Assembly: GCA_963082975.1 (NCBI GenBank)
Contig: OY720349.1
Span: 68,446,501 to 68,510,500, forward strand
DNA: 64,000 nt
Direction of reading: 5' to 3'
Source of the DNA: Labia minor
Lineage: Eukaryota > Arthropoda > Insecta > Dermaptera > Spongiphoridae
Numbering within the stretch: position 1 is the stretch's first letter; every line of letters starts with the position of its first letter. Below the pieces are notes generated by a model. That model was given only the letters and a program-made list of their open reading frames with translations. It did not search any database and had not been told where the DNA came from. Below are positions 31,892 through 42,800 of the stretch, piece after piece. Made by a program: the position numbers and the translations under genes.

Positions 31892-32806
31892 AAAATTTAT
31901 ATTTATATTATTTTATTTATTTACTTCAAGAGAGACAAATCTCTTATTGAAATTTTGTATCAATTCAAGAAAATAAATGACTATTTATTAATGACAGTCT
32001 TTATTTTCTATATTTATATATATTATAATAATATATAAATAATTTGACTCAATACTCATTTATTCATTGAATATCCACGACAAATTACATCATGAATTCA
32101 TTCATAATTTTCATTTATGTTTTATTCATTTAAAGTAATATTTGATTTGCCTTTTCTCTCTCTCTCTCTCTCCCCCCTCTTTTTGTATGAATGAATCGAA
32201 ATGTAAAGCTATCTTTTATATAAAGTCATTATTTTATAGTCGAATACGCGGCGCCAGAACTCAGTACTCCTAGATTGAAATGTTTTACTGTTAATGTCGT
32301 TATCAGAGAGACCAGCTGCCTCCCCTTTGTTTATAAATTTGTCAGAGAGATACTGTAAGTAGCAAAAGAATCGACAATGACCGCAATAACCAACTAGAGT
32401 AAATTACAAATTACACCGCCGAGGTTTGGAATGGGAATAGTAACGCCATTTCGGATGGTTTGCATTCAGCTGGTAATTGTAGCCTGTGGGCCATATCCCG
32501 GCCAAATTTGTTCAGCATAAATACCAGAGAAGGCAACCGAATCGGAATGGCCATTTTAAAGGGACAAGAAAATGTTCCAAATAGTTCTATATTCATATCT
32601 ATCGTTCCTGGTTGTAATTAAGTTCGTCTCCTCCTCAGAGATGTTATAAAAGTAAATTATTGAAATTATATGAAAAGCTAAAATGAGTATAATTAAAACT
32701 ATTGCTTTTTCAAAATAATTTAAAATATTCCATTGCATTAATTTAATTGATTTACAAAGATGTAGAAAATACATATATCTAATATATATTATTATTATGT
32801 ATATAT
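31892..32806. other. AT-rich flank and a GC-richer unassigned island (32240-32640)
   Basis: A (CT)n run lies near 32155-32175. The island at 32240-32640 is clearly less AT-rich than its surroundings. Reverse-strand frames at 32411-32596 and 32556-32774 show no known motif. A lone GTAAGTAG near 32355 looks like a splice donor but has no supporting exon. Possibilities are an exon, UTR or decayed LTR; none can be chosen. Confidence 0.35.
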
Positions 32807-33346
32807 TGGAGTATCCAACAGGATAATCAGGAAGGAAAAAAATAAAATAAAATATTTAAATACTTATTCTAAATTTATTATACACTAGTTAGCACTCTGG
32901 CTTCAATAAAATTACAGAAAATATCAATTGATATTAAGTAAGATTAATCACTATTATTAATACTAAAGTTGTTTTAAGTGTCAGCTAGCACTGATTTGTG
33001 TATTGAAGAGTGGATTGTGTCACTTATCTGGGCCGCTGAGTGGGTGTGCTGGAAGGTGTCTCGCGGGTTTCTTGAGATCGAAAGACCTTCTCGATTAGCT
33101 TGGATTCAAACTGGCTTATGGACTCTGAAGTAGTATAACCTTTTGTAGCAGGCTTACGATACAGAGAGAGATCTTATTCAGGATGCTTCAGTAATTCTCA
33201 GTGTACACTAACTCTCCCTTCACACTGGCCTTCTGGCCTTTTATATGGGTGCAAAACAATAGACCCCTTACCCATTCCTTCTGGGCCATTCCCAGAATTA
33301 GTTAAGGTGTTTGTAGGGGGGGGGGGCAGAGGACTTTCTGTCTACA
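32807..33346 (-). mobile_element. Solo LTR, minus strand (540 bp)
   Basis: On the minus strand it starts TGTAGACAGAAAG and ends GGATACTCCA, with ATATA-type flanks on both sides. It contains ATATAAAAGGCC (complement at 33237-33248) about 30 bp before a plausible start, and AATAAA near the far end (32870s), in correct U3-R-U5 order. A C-run follows the start. The flanks are too AT-rich to make the target duplication firm. No internal retroelement sequence adjoins it. Confidence 0.5.
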
Positions 33347-33411
33347 ATATATATAAAAATTCTAACTTTTGTATGTCTTACGCAAGGACAACGCCTATCA
33401 AGTCAGTTATA

Positions 33412-33476
33412 CACTGATGGACAAAATTAGGAGCTGGAAAGCATTTTCACACATCTCTTAATTTTGTCCATCAGTG
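33412..33476. mobile_element. 65-bp Tc1/mariner micro-MITE
   Basis: CACTGATGGACAAAATTA and its complement face each other with only about 29 bp between. TA is present at both edges (33410-33411 and 33477-33478). It is far below the size of most MITEs and carries only the termini. Confidence 0.8.
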
Positions 33477-33760
33477 TATATTATATATATATAATATATA
33501 ATATATTATATGATTTTAGAAAAATAATAAATATAATAGGAATGTAAATTTGAAAAGCAAATTAAAAAAGTAAAAAGGTTAGTATTGTAAGTAGATTTAG
33601 AAATTCGTCAGCAATATTTTTGGAAAATTAAAGAAAACTATGTAAAAATATGTAACTATATAAAGTTTATATATAATTTTTTTCGTAAAAAGAATCACAA
33701 TCTATTTAATATAATCCATAACTAATAAGTGACATATTTCCAGTGCTTATATATATTATA

Positions 33761-34004
33761 TAGGGTGACCAAACGTCCCGTTTTTCTGGGATTGTCCCGA
33801 TTTTAGGTGCTCTGTTCCGGCGTCCCGAAAAATGTCTTCGGGACAGTCTATTGTCCTGGTTTTTAAATATTTAGGTCCGACGAACGTTTTCATACAATCA
33901 GTTGGCTCTTATTTTCGATTTTTCATTCAATATGGCTCTAAAAAAAAAGGTAAATTTTTTTTACAAATGTCTCGGTTTGGTGTTTTCGAAATATAGTCAC
34001 CCTA
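33761..34004. mobile_element. MITE with TAGGGTGAC ends
   Basis: Starts TAGGGTGACCAAACGTCCCG and ends GTCACCCTA, a 9-bp terminal inverted repeat. The interior has repeated CGTCCCG and GGGAC words. Target duplications are not clear. The start word is typical of widespread animal non-autonomous DNA elements; superfamily not assigned. Confidence 0.6.
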
Positions 34005-34430
34005 ATAATATATAAACCCATATATGAATTAATAACATTAATAGTGTTAAAATAAAATTATTAATTATTAGTAATATTTCTCAAGAGCAAGCAGCTTTGT
34101 TGAAATATTATAGTGTATATATATAAAGTAGTCATCCATCATATCATTCATATCAAGCATTATATGCGATTCTATAGCAATTTTCTTCAAATGATAGTAG
34201 AAAATCAATGCTGTCCGAAAGTTCGTAGGCACAAAACTCGACATATTTGAGGTTATAAAAAACTATATCGGTGTATGAAACTTAGGTTATTGTGTGTTGA
34301 CAAACTTGGTGAGCTGTTAGAGGGAGAAGATGGCGTTTCAGAAGCGGTTTTATGGTCTTTAAACTGATTGCGAGTACCATCTATGGGGAAATTCCGGATT
34401 CATACTGCGTATTTATATTATTTATGTACT
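34005..34430. other. AT-rich spacer, nothing recognised
   Basis: No supported feature. Confidence 0.5.
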
Positions 34431-34505
34431 CGCAGGATGGTGGTTAACGGTAATAATACACATGTCCCAGGATTAAGTCTCATTCCTGGCAATGGAAATT
34501 CTCTA
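34431..34505 (+). repeat. Decayed tRNA-derived SINE head
   Basis: GTTAACGG...CATGTCCCAGGATTAAG...CCTGGCAATGGAAATTC resembles the first part of the SINE that follows, with a damaged B box. It may be the remnant of an earlier insertion in the same orientation. Confidence 0.45.
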
Positions 34506-34538
34506 GCTATATATTAATCTTATAATCAATTTACTGAA

Positions 34539-34735
34539 GGCGCCATTGGGTGTGTGGGTAGCGAACCTGCCTCACATTCTCATGGTCCCGGGTTCAAGTC
34601 CCGGGCCTGGCAAGGGAATTCAGCCTCCGGATTCAAACGCGTTCTACTGATTATAGGACACCCAATTAAAATATAGCCAACTTGATAGGCTCTGCCCTTG
34701 CTTAGGATTTACACGTTAAGTCAGACGCATTTTAA
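34539..34735 (+). mobile_element. tRNA-derived SINE
   Basis: A perfect B box GGTTCAAGTCC (34591-34601) sits within CCCGGGTTCAAGTCCCGGG, which forms a T-stem hairpin; an A-box-like GTGTGTGGGTAGCG lies upstream. The acceptor stem does not close, so this is not a working tRNA gene. The body continues with CCTCCGGATTCAAACGCG to about 34735. RNA polymerase III transcription would be expected from the family master. Confidence 0.7.
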
Positions 34736-35658
34736 TTAATTACTTTAATTAAGAATAAAACACTGAAAATTGTTTTTCTATAATTAATATCATCAAAAAA
34801 CCCCTATCAGATACTCACTTTCCACAAATTTTCAAGATCAGAAAGATATATATTATATTATATATAAATTTAATTTTTTATGGTGTAATAAGATTAGATA
34901 TATATAATACAATAAATTTTCTTAATCTTTTATTTAAATTAATATCTAAAAATATATTTTTTTAAATATATTTTAATTAAAATTTTAATTTATTTAAAAA
35001 AAAAATCACCCAAGAGAGTAATAATTTTATTATATATACATAAAATATTCAAACAAAAGGTGATATCGAATGTAAATAATTGAAATAAATAAATAATGCC
35101 AATCATCAAGCTTTGGTAAAAAGTTGATCGAAAATAAACAAGCGAGTCCCACTCTCCCTCATGAAGGGTAGTGAACACACACCACGGGCGATGATTAATA
35201 ATTGTCATTTTATTTAATAATAATATATAATAAAAATAATATGTGATGAATAAAAAAAAAAAACATTTTATGAGGAGTTTAAACAATAAATATAAATATA
35301 CATATATAAATTATATATTTTGTATATTTAAAAAGGCATATTTAATTTGACAAAATAAATATTGCTTAACACACTTTTCAACTAAACAAAAACCATCATG
35401 TTCCGATTTATTAATATATATTTATTTGATTATTTATTATATAACATTTTTTCAATGTATTTTTTTAATTATACCTATTATGGAAAATAAAATTACAAAA
35501 GGTCAATCAAAATACAGGATGATTAAAAAATAAAGGCTTATTATATAATATCAGGAGGCAAGAATGAAATCATATAATATAATAATTCGCATAAATTGAT
35601 ATTTCTACAAATTTAATCGCAAATTTTTCAAAAATAAAAATATGAAATATTTAAATAT
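34736..35658. other. AT-rich region, no gene supported
   Basis: The 98-codon reverse-strand frame at 34990-35286 is low-complexity (Phe, Tyr, Ile, Leu) and starts and ends in A/T runs, so it is treated as chance. Confidence 0.55.
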
Positions 35659-35662
35659 GTAT

Positions 35663-36361
35663 TGTAAGAGGGATTCCCTCTCAAAAGAAAGCCGCCACTG
35701 AGGGTCAACTTAAATAATAACTTTAATCTCTTACTTTGTCAGCAAGAGACTTCAAACAATGTCTGGGTCTCGCCGAAAACCTTTTATCGGCAGATGGCCG
35801 GTCTCCGAAAGACAAAGTAACGCATTTTATAAAATATTACAAAGTTCATCAACAGTCACCCTCTTTATTAAAGGCCGCTCATCGATGATTGGCAAATGAA
35901 CAGCCAATCATCAATCAAGATTTTCAACCGCCAAATAACGCGTCGGTCGACAAGTCAGTCTACACCCGACGCTACTCACTAGCGGTCGTGTGTGTCATAC
36001 TCACCCCCATCTTCTCTATTTTATCCTTTCTCTTTCCGTGGATTACTAACCAGTAATCCGATAACCTTTAAATTGTATATTGAATACAAGGGGGACCGGA
36101 TCAATTATAATTCCTTGCCCAATTGGTCTCCTCACTAGGCTAGTTAGATTATCTTCATGAAATACACTTGTTACTGTGAAAAGCCGAGTTATTTCATTTC
36201 TTCCCCTTCACCTTTCATCACTCTCACCTTTATATCTATTTCTTCCAAAACTTTTCCTTACAAGTAACCCTTGTTGGCGCCCATACGTGTTTTACACCTT
36301 TTCCACCTCTAATTAATCCCCACTACAATTGGCGTCCCGAATGCAAATTACCCCCACTACA
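35663..36361 (+). mobile_element. LTR remnant with a primer-site stub
   Basis: Starts TGTAAGAGGGATTCCC and ends CCCCACTACA, flanked by GTAT at 35659-35662 and 36362-36365. CCCCACTACA also ends 36327, and the stub between the two contains ATTGGCGTCCCGAATGC, which looks like a primer site. The simplest reading is a 5' LTR of about 665 bp, a fragment of primer site, and the last bases of the 3' LTR joined by an internal deletion. The DNA is markedly GC-richer than its flanks. TTGGCGCCCATACGTG near 36273 is a further primer-site-like word. Confidence 0.5.
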
Positions 36362-36365
36362 GTAT

Positions 36366-36590
36366 GTCATTTTCCAATTTCAAACATTGTTTACAAACTC
36401 GAAATGACAGTTCAATTGGAAAGAGAAATAAAATGATCAAAGATAGATTAAATCTCTTCTTGCTATCAACCAACAATCAAAATTAAATGTTAGTGTTCTT
36501 CGGAACGAACTTCAGTTTGCGTCGTACGCAACTACTATGATACTCGTTTCATCCCTAGATATCAATATGATGATATCTTTTTATTATATC
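36366..36590. other. Unique flank left of the satellite duplication
   Basis: No gene or repeat recognised. It ends in an AT-rich stretch at the duplication breakpoint. Confidence 0.5.
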
Positions 36591-36770
36591 ATATAAATAT
36601 ATTTTTTAAATACAAAATATTAAATTTATAAATTTTATATATCATTCTTTTTTATTTCTGATTCTAAACACGAATAAATTAAAATTTCATCGATATCTCA
36701 ATTATTTTCGTGGATTTCATAGAAAAAACGACATTTTTCATTAAGATATTAGCGAAAATGCTGTAATTAA
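36591..36770 (-). repeat. Diverged inverted satellite monomer (copy A)
   Basis: Contains ATTTCATCGATATCTCAATT and CGTGGATTTCATAGAAAAAA, the reverse complement of the array monomer, with extra changes (for instance TAAGATATTAGCG for TAAGATTTTAGCG). The duplicate is 42801-42980. Confidence 0.8.
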
Positions 36771-36832
36771 TGAAAGTCAAACAAAAACTAAAAGACCCAG
36801 CTGGTTCAAATTTTGACAGGAGTCAGATGATA

Positions 36833-37060
36833 GTTGCCTGAGATAGTATTTATAAAGAAAAATTGAGTTTTATTTATCACATCTCAGGAAAACTACATCT
36901 TTATTAGTTTTTTTCTTCTAAATTTAAATGTATATATGTGACGCCACAACCACCGCCTGTGAGATATATACATATCTATTCTTAAAATAAAATTAAAAAT
37001 ATTTATATTATATTCATATATTTGATTTTTTTTTTTTCATTAATAGATATACGTTTAAAT
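36833..37060 (+). repeat. Body fragment of the CTAG-head dispersed repeat
   Basis: AGATAGTATTTATAAAGAAA and the following GTGACGCC and AAAATTAAAAATATTT words match positions inside 24980-25200 and 28130-28350. It precedes the 232-bp repeats, as a head precedes central repeats in the other copies. Duplicated at 43043-43270. Confidence 0.6.
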
Positions 37061-37190
37061 TATTTGAAATTGTTTCACACAACGATTAAAAGAAGATTTA
37101 TCTTTAATCCGATTCGATATATAGTAGGAGAATTAAAAGACATCATCAATTTATTATACTGCGTAAATATAAAAAATATTATATATTGTA

Positions 37191-37690
37191 CTTGAAAAAT
37201 TAACAAAAATTTACGTTTTTTCTATGAAATTAATGAAAAAAATTATGATATCGATGAATTATGAATCAAATCGAATAAAGGATCAAAAATGGAAGTAAAT
37301 GATATATAAAAAATAAATTTTACATTTGTATTTTAAAAAGTAGCATTTTACCGTCATTTATATAAAAGGTTGGCGGACGATGACCCTTCGATTGGGGGTA
37401 TAAATTTGGCTCAGCTGTCGGACTTGAAAAATTCACAAAAATTTACGTTTTTTCTATGAAATTAATGAAAAAATTATGATATCGATGAATTATGAATCAA
37501 ATCGAATAAAGGATCAAAAATGGAAGAAAATGATATATAAAAAATAAATTTTACCTATGTATTTTAAAAAGTAGCATATTACCGTCATTTATATGAAAGG
37601 TTGGCGGACGATGACCCTTCGATTGGGGGTATAAATTTGGCTCAGCGGTCGGATTTGAAAAATTAACAAAAATTTACATTTACACAATTT
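37191..37690 (+). repeat. Two and a part 232-bp tandem repeats related to the satellite
   Basis: Units start at 37191, 37423 and 37654 (partial). Each combines satellite-like words (TTTTTTCTATGAAAT, ATATCGATGAA, AATGATATATAAAA, AAAAAGTAGCAT) with about 75 bp that the 160-bp monomer lacks (GGTTGGCGGACGATGACCC to TTGGCTCAGC). They look like an ancestral or sister form of the monomer. Duplicated at 43401-43900. Confidence 0.75.
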
Positions 37691-37984
37691 TTAAGCTCTA
37701 ATCGAATCCAAAATCAAAATTTAAAAAATCGAAAAACAGACACAGATATATAGATTTTATAAACGAACATTTATACAACTTATTTTAATTATTTTGAAAC
37801 ATTTTAGGCAACAAATTTTTAATAGGTCATTTTTAGAAATCCCATTTAACAATTATAATAAATAATGGCGATTCGGTGAATGGTTAATGGTTAATTAACG
37901 ATCCATATAACATCATCGACTGGGCCGCTACCATAAGGAGTGAAAATAGTGTCGAATAGAAATAGACGATATTACTTGGATTAA

Positions 37985-38320
37985 TCTTATTATACTAGTT
38001 AAAATTGTTTGTTTTATAACCACTTGGGGCGCTAAACAGTTTTTCAAAAAAGCACTATAAAATAAAATATATGTATATATTATATATTTATGTATTAGCA
38101 TGTAGGAGCACAGTTCATTCATTTTAATCAGATTGATGCAAATGTGTAACATTTAATAATTGTAATAAATAATTAAAGAATTGTAAATCAATATTTTTCA
38201 AAGGGTAGAGCGAGAGCTCGGTGTCCCAGGCATTAATATTACCAGCCAAATCCAATAATAATGAATCATTTTTATAACTTAAGTACCGAGCCAAGGCTCA
38301 GGGTCCCGGTATATATTATA
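37985..38320 (+). repeat. CTCGG-hairpin dispersed repeat (spacer copy A)
   Basis: Begins ATTATACTAGTTAAAATTGT, then GTTTTATAACCACTTGGGG, and ends GCCAAGGCTCAGGGTCCCGG, so the terminal hairpin carries two base changes. It links the CTAG-type head directly to the 955-1272 type sequence. Duplicated at 44195-44530. The 74-codon frame at 37928-38152 is chance. Confidence 0.75.
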
Positions 38321-38579
38321 AAAGTGCAATGTGAGTATGTTTTGTTGAGGTAAAGGTTCTAAGGAAACAAACATACTATCAACAAAGCTCAGGGCCAGAC
38401 ACTCAAGTGCTGTGCAATTCATTTGCAATCCCCATGTTTTTCACACGGCCAATTATATGTTGCATGTTGTGAGTATGTGATTACACAAATTGGGAAAAAA
38501 TCACTCGAAATGCAATTAAACAAAAAAATTGAAAAGTTAGGCTAAATATTATATGAGATTCGGCAATTGCAATTACAGA

Positions 38580-39185
38580 TAGCGAGGAAAAATTAATGGA
38601 GGTTTGAAATTAATAGTGATAAGAAAAAATATTTAGTGACAAAGAGGAACAGTATTAACATACAAAATCTTAATATACAAAATGTAAAATTTGAATATGT
38701 AGAAAAATTGAATGTAATCACGAAGGATAATAATATTTGAGAAGAATTTAAATCGAGGTCTCAATCGGGAAACGCCTGTTATCATGCTGTAAAGAGGCTT
38801 ATCTCATCAAAATTATTATCAAAGGGAATCAAGACCTTGGACGCATAGGAAGGGACGTAAGAGAGATGGGACAAGGGCTCAGGATAGGGACATTTGGAGA
38901 ATTGTGGCTAAGAACTTTCGAGTATCTTTGAGTCATATGAATAGATAGATATAACATATACAATAATAATATATATATATAATTAATTTACTGATTAAAT
39001 TAAAATATATTTAAAGTAAGAACACAAAAATAAATGAATGTTTTATATAATATACTGATTGAAACAAAATGGATGAAAACCTTTTACTACTTTTAACCAA
39101 ATACTATGTACCACTCGGGGGTACAGAGGGCGGAGCACCCGTCCAGGTGTGAAGAGCGCCGAAGGCGCTCTGACCAGCTGGTTTA
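38580..39185 (+). pseudogene. LINE reverse transcriptase C-terminus and 3' UTR (copy A)
   Basis: This is the 3' end of the same LINE family as 5687-6462, in the plus orientation. Visible words include NIQNLNIQNVKFEYVEKL (about 38650-38710) and GNACYHAVKRLISSKLLS (about 38780-38830), the part of a LINE polyprotein after the reverse transcriptase catalytic core. About 300 bp present in the 5687-6462 copy are deleted here just after that. The remaining text RDVREMGQGLRIGT lies near 38865. A stop and a frame change break it. The 3' UTR ends with hairpin GAGCGCC-GAA-GGCGCTC (39154-39170), shared with 26719-26737. It abuts satellite array 1, separated by about 65 bp. Confidence 0.75.
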
Positions 39186-39251
39186 TCTATTTATGAGAGA
39201 TCATAAACCCCAATAATTTTCAAAATATATTTATATGATATATTTTGTATA

Positions 39252-42200
39252 TAAAAAAGTAGCATTTTCGCTAAAATCTTAATGAAAAATGTCGTTTTTT
39301 CTATGAAATCCACGAAAATAATTGAGATATCGATGAAATTGGAATTTATTCGTGTTTAGAATAAGAAATAAATAAGAATGATATATAATTCATAAATTTT
39401 ATATTTCTATTTAAAAAAGTAGCATTTTCGCTAAAATCTTAATGAAAAATGTCGTTTTTTCTATGAAATCCACGAAAATAATTGAGATATCGATGAAATT
39501 TGAATTTATTCGTGTTTAGAATAAGAAATAAATAAGAATGATATATAATTCATAAATTTTATATTTCTATTTAAAAAAGTAGCATTTTCGCTAAAATTTT
39601 AATGAAAAATGTCGTTTTTTCTATGAAATCCACGAAAATAATTGAGATATCGATGAAATTTGAATTTATTCGTGTTTAGAATAAGAAATAAATAAGAATG
39701 ATATATAATTCATAAATTTTATATTTCTATTTAAAAAAGTAGCATTTTCGCTAAAATCTTAATGAAAAATGTCGTTTTTTCTATGAAATCCACGAAAATA
39801 ATTGAGATATCGATGAAATTGGAATTTATTCGTGTTTAGAATAAGAAATAAATAAGAATGATATATAATTCATAAATTTTATATTTCTATTTAAAAAAGT
39901 AGCATTTTCGCTAAAATCTTAATGAAAAATGTCGTTTTTTCTATGAAATCCACGAAAATAATTGAGATATCGATGAAATTGGAATTTATTCGTGTTTAGA
40001 ATAAGAAATAAATAAGAATGATATATATTTCATAAATTTTATATATCTATTTAAAAAAGTAGCATTTTCGCTAAAATTTTAATGAAAAATGTCGTTTTTT
40101 CTATGAAATCCACGAAAATAATTGAGATATCGATGAAATTGGAATTTATTCGTGTTTAGAATAAGAAATAAATAAGAATGATATATAATTCATAAATTTT
40201 ATATTTCTATTTAAAAAAGTAGCATTTTCGCTAAAATCTTAATGAAAAATGTCGTTTTTTCTATGAAATCCACGAAAATAATTGAGATATCGATGAAATT
40301 GGAATTTATTCGTGTTTAGAATAAGAAATAAATAAGAATGATATATATTTCATAAATTTTATATATCTATTTAAAAAAGTAGCATTTTCGCTAAAATTTT
40401 AATGAAAAATGTCGTTTTTTCTATGAAATCCACGAAAATAATTGAGATATCGATGAAATTGGAATTTATTCGTGTTTAGAATAAGAAATAAATAAGAATG
40501 ATATATAATTCATAAATTTTATATTTCTATTTAAAAAAGTAGCATTTTCGCTAAAATCTTAATGAAAAATGTCGTTTTTTCTATGAAATCCACGAAAATA
40601 ATTGAGATATCGATGAAATTGGAATTTATTCGTGTTTAGAATAAGAAATAAATAAGAATGATATATAATTCATAAATTTTATATTTCTATTTAAAAAAGT
40701 AGCATTTTCGCTAAAATCTTAATGAAAAATGTCGTTTTTTCTATGAAATCCACGAAAATAATTGAGATATCGATGAAATTGGAATTTATTCGTGTTTAGA
40801 ATAAGAAATAAATAAGAATGATATATAATTCATAAATTTTATATTTCTATTTAAAAAAGTAGCATTTTCGCTAAAATCATAATGAAAAATGTCGTTTTTT
40901 CTATGAAATCCACGAAAATAATTGAGATATCGATGAAATTGGAATTTATTCGTGTTTAGAATAAGAAATAAATAAGAATGATATATAATTCATAAATTTT
41001 ATATTTCTATTTAAAAAAGTAGCATTTTCGCTAAAATTTTAATGAAAAATGTCGTTTTTTCTATGAAATCCACGAAAATAATTGAGATATCGATGAAATT
41101 GGAATTTATTCGTGTTTAGAATAAGAAATAAATAAGAATGATATATAATTCATAAATTTTATATTTCTATTTAAAAAAGTAGCATTTTCGCTAAAATTTT
41201 AATGAAAAATGTCGTTTTTTCTATGAAATCCACGAAAATAATTGAGATATCGATGAAATTGGAATTTATTCGTGTTTAGAATAAGAAATAAATAAGAATG
41301 ATATATAATTCATAAATTTTATATTTCTATTTAAAAAAGTAGCATTTTCGCTAAAATCTTAATGAAAAATGTCGTTTTTTCTATGAAATCCACGAAAATA
41401 ATTGAGATATCGATGAAATTGGAATTTATTCGTGTTTAGAATAAGAAATAAATAAGAATAATATATAATTCATAAATTTTATATTTCTATTTAAAAAAGT
41501 AGCATTTTCGCTAAAATTTTAATGAAAAATGTCGTTTTTTCTATGAAATCCACGAAAATAATTGAGATATCGATGAAATTGGAATTTATTCGTGTTTAGA
41601 ATAAGAAATAAATAAGAATGATATATATTTCATAAATTTTATATTTCTATTTAAAAAAGTAGCATTTTCGCTAAAATTTTAATGAAAAATGTCGTTTTTT
41701 CTATGAAATCCACGAAAATAATTGAGATATCGATGAAATTGGAATTTATTCGTGTTTAGAATAAGAAATAAATAAGAATGATATATAATTCATAAATTTT
41801 ATATTTCTATTTAAAAAAGTAGCATTTTCGCTAAAATCTTAATGAAAAATGTCGTTTTTTCTATGAAATCCACGAAAATAATTGAGATATCGATGAAATT
41901 GGAATTTATTCGTGTTTAGAATAAGAAATAAATAAGAATGATATATAATTCATAAATTTTATATTTCTATTTAAAAAAGTAGCATTTTCGCTAAAATCTT
42001 AATGAAAAATGTCGTTTTTTCTATGAAATCCACGAAAATAATTGAGATATCGATGAAATTGGAATTTATTCGTGTTTAGAATAAGAAATAAATAAGAATG
42101 ATATATAATTCATAAATTTTATATTTCTATTTAAAAAAGTAGCATTTTCGCTAAAATCTTAATGAAAAATGTCGTTTTTTCTATGAAATCCACGAAAATA

Positions 42201-42651
42201 ATTGAGATATCGATGAAATTTGAATTTATTCGTGTTTAGAATAAGAAATAAATAAGAATGATATATAATTCATAAATTTTATATTTCTATTTAAAAAAGT
42301 AGCATTTTCGCTAAAATCTTAATGAAAAATGTCGTTTTTTCTATGAAATCCACGAAAATAATTGAGATATCGATGAAATTTGAATTTATTCGTGTTTAGA
42401 ATAAGAAATAAATAAGAATGATATATAATTCATAAATTTTATATTTCTATTTAAAAAAGTAGCATTTTCGCTAAAATCATAATGAAAAATGTCGTTTTTT
42501 CTATGAAATCCACGAAAATAATTGAGATATCGATGAAATTTGAATTTATTCGTGTTTAGAATAAGAAATAAATAAGAATGATATATAATTCATAAATTTT
42601 ATATTTCTATTTAAAAAAGTAGCATTTTCGCTAAAATCTTAATGAAAAATG
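39252..42651 (+). repeat. Satellite array 1, 160-bp monomer, about 21 copies
   Basis: Head-to-tail copies with an exact 160-bp period: AGCATTTTCG starts at 39261 and every 160 bp to 42621 without any indel. Landmarks per monomer are CTATGAAATCCACGAAAATA, TTGAGATATCGATGAAATT and TTCGTGTTTAGAATAAG. Variants include CTAAAATCTT/CTAAAATTTT, GGAATTT/TGAATTT and ATATAATTC/ATATATTTC. The size fits a nucleosome-scale satellite; centromeric or heterochromatic function is plausible but not shown. Confidence 0.97.
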
Positions 42652-42800
42652 TCATTTTAGCGAAAATGCTACTTTTTTAAATAGAAATATAAAATTTATG
42701 AATTATATATCATTCTTATTTATTTCTTATTCTAAACACGAATAAATTCCAATTTCATCGATATCTCAATTATTTTCGTGGATTTCATAGAAAAAACGAC
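42652..42800 (-). repeat. Single inverted satellite monomer at the duplication junction
   Basis: At 42652 the array flips mid-monomer. The following 149 bp are the reverse complement of the monomer just read, making a large hairpin with AGCATTTTCGCTAAAAT and ATTTTAGCGAAAATGCT at its tip and a 16-bp loop. It runs straight into the diverged inverted monomer that opens copy B. Confidence 0.9.

Larger units (their letters stand above)
36591..42800 (+). repeat. 6,210-bp tandem duplication unit, copy A
   Basis: Every block checked from 36591 on recurs 6,210 bp downstream starting at 42801. The unit contains a diverged inverted satellite monomer, a 2.5-kb spacer with dispersed-repeat and LINE pieces, satellite array 1, and one inverted monomer. 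Copy A joins unique DNA on the left. Identity holds by eye to about 40878. Confidence 0.85.

Noticed and set aside
32340-32365. Micro-exon between a CAG acceptor and a GTAAGTAG donor
   Set aside because: Only a single short match with no neighbouring coding exon; expected by chance in a window this long.
34539-34615. Intact tRNA gene
   Set aside because: The B box and T stem are excellent but the acceptor stem does not pair and the sequence runs on into a repeat body, so a SINE is the better call.
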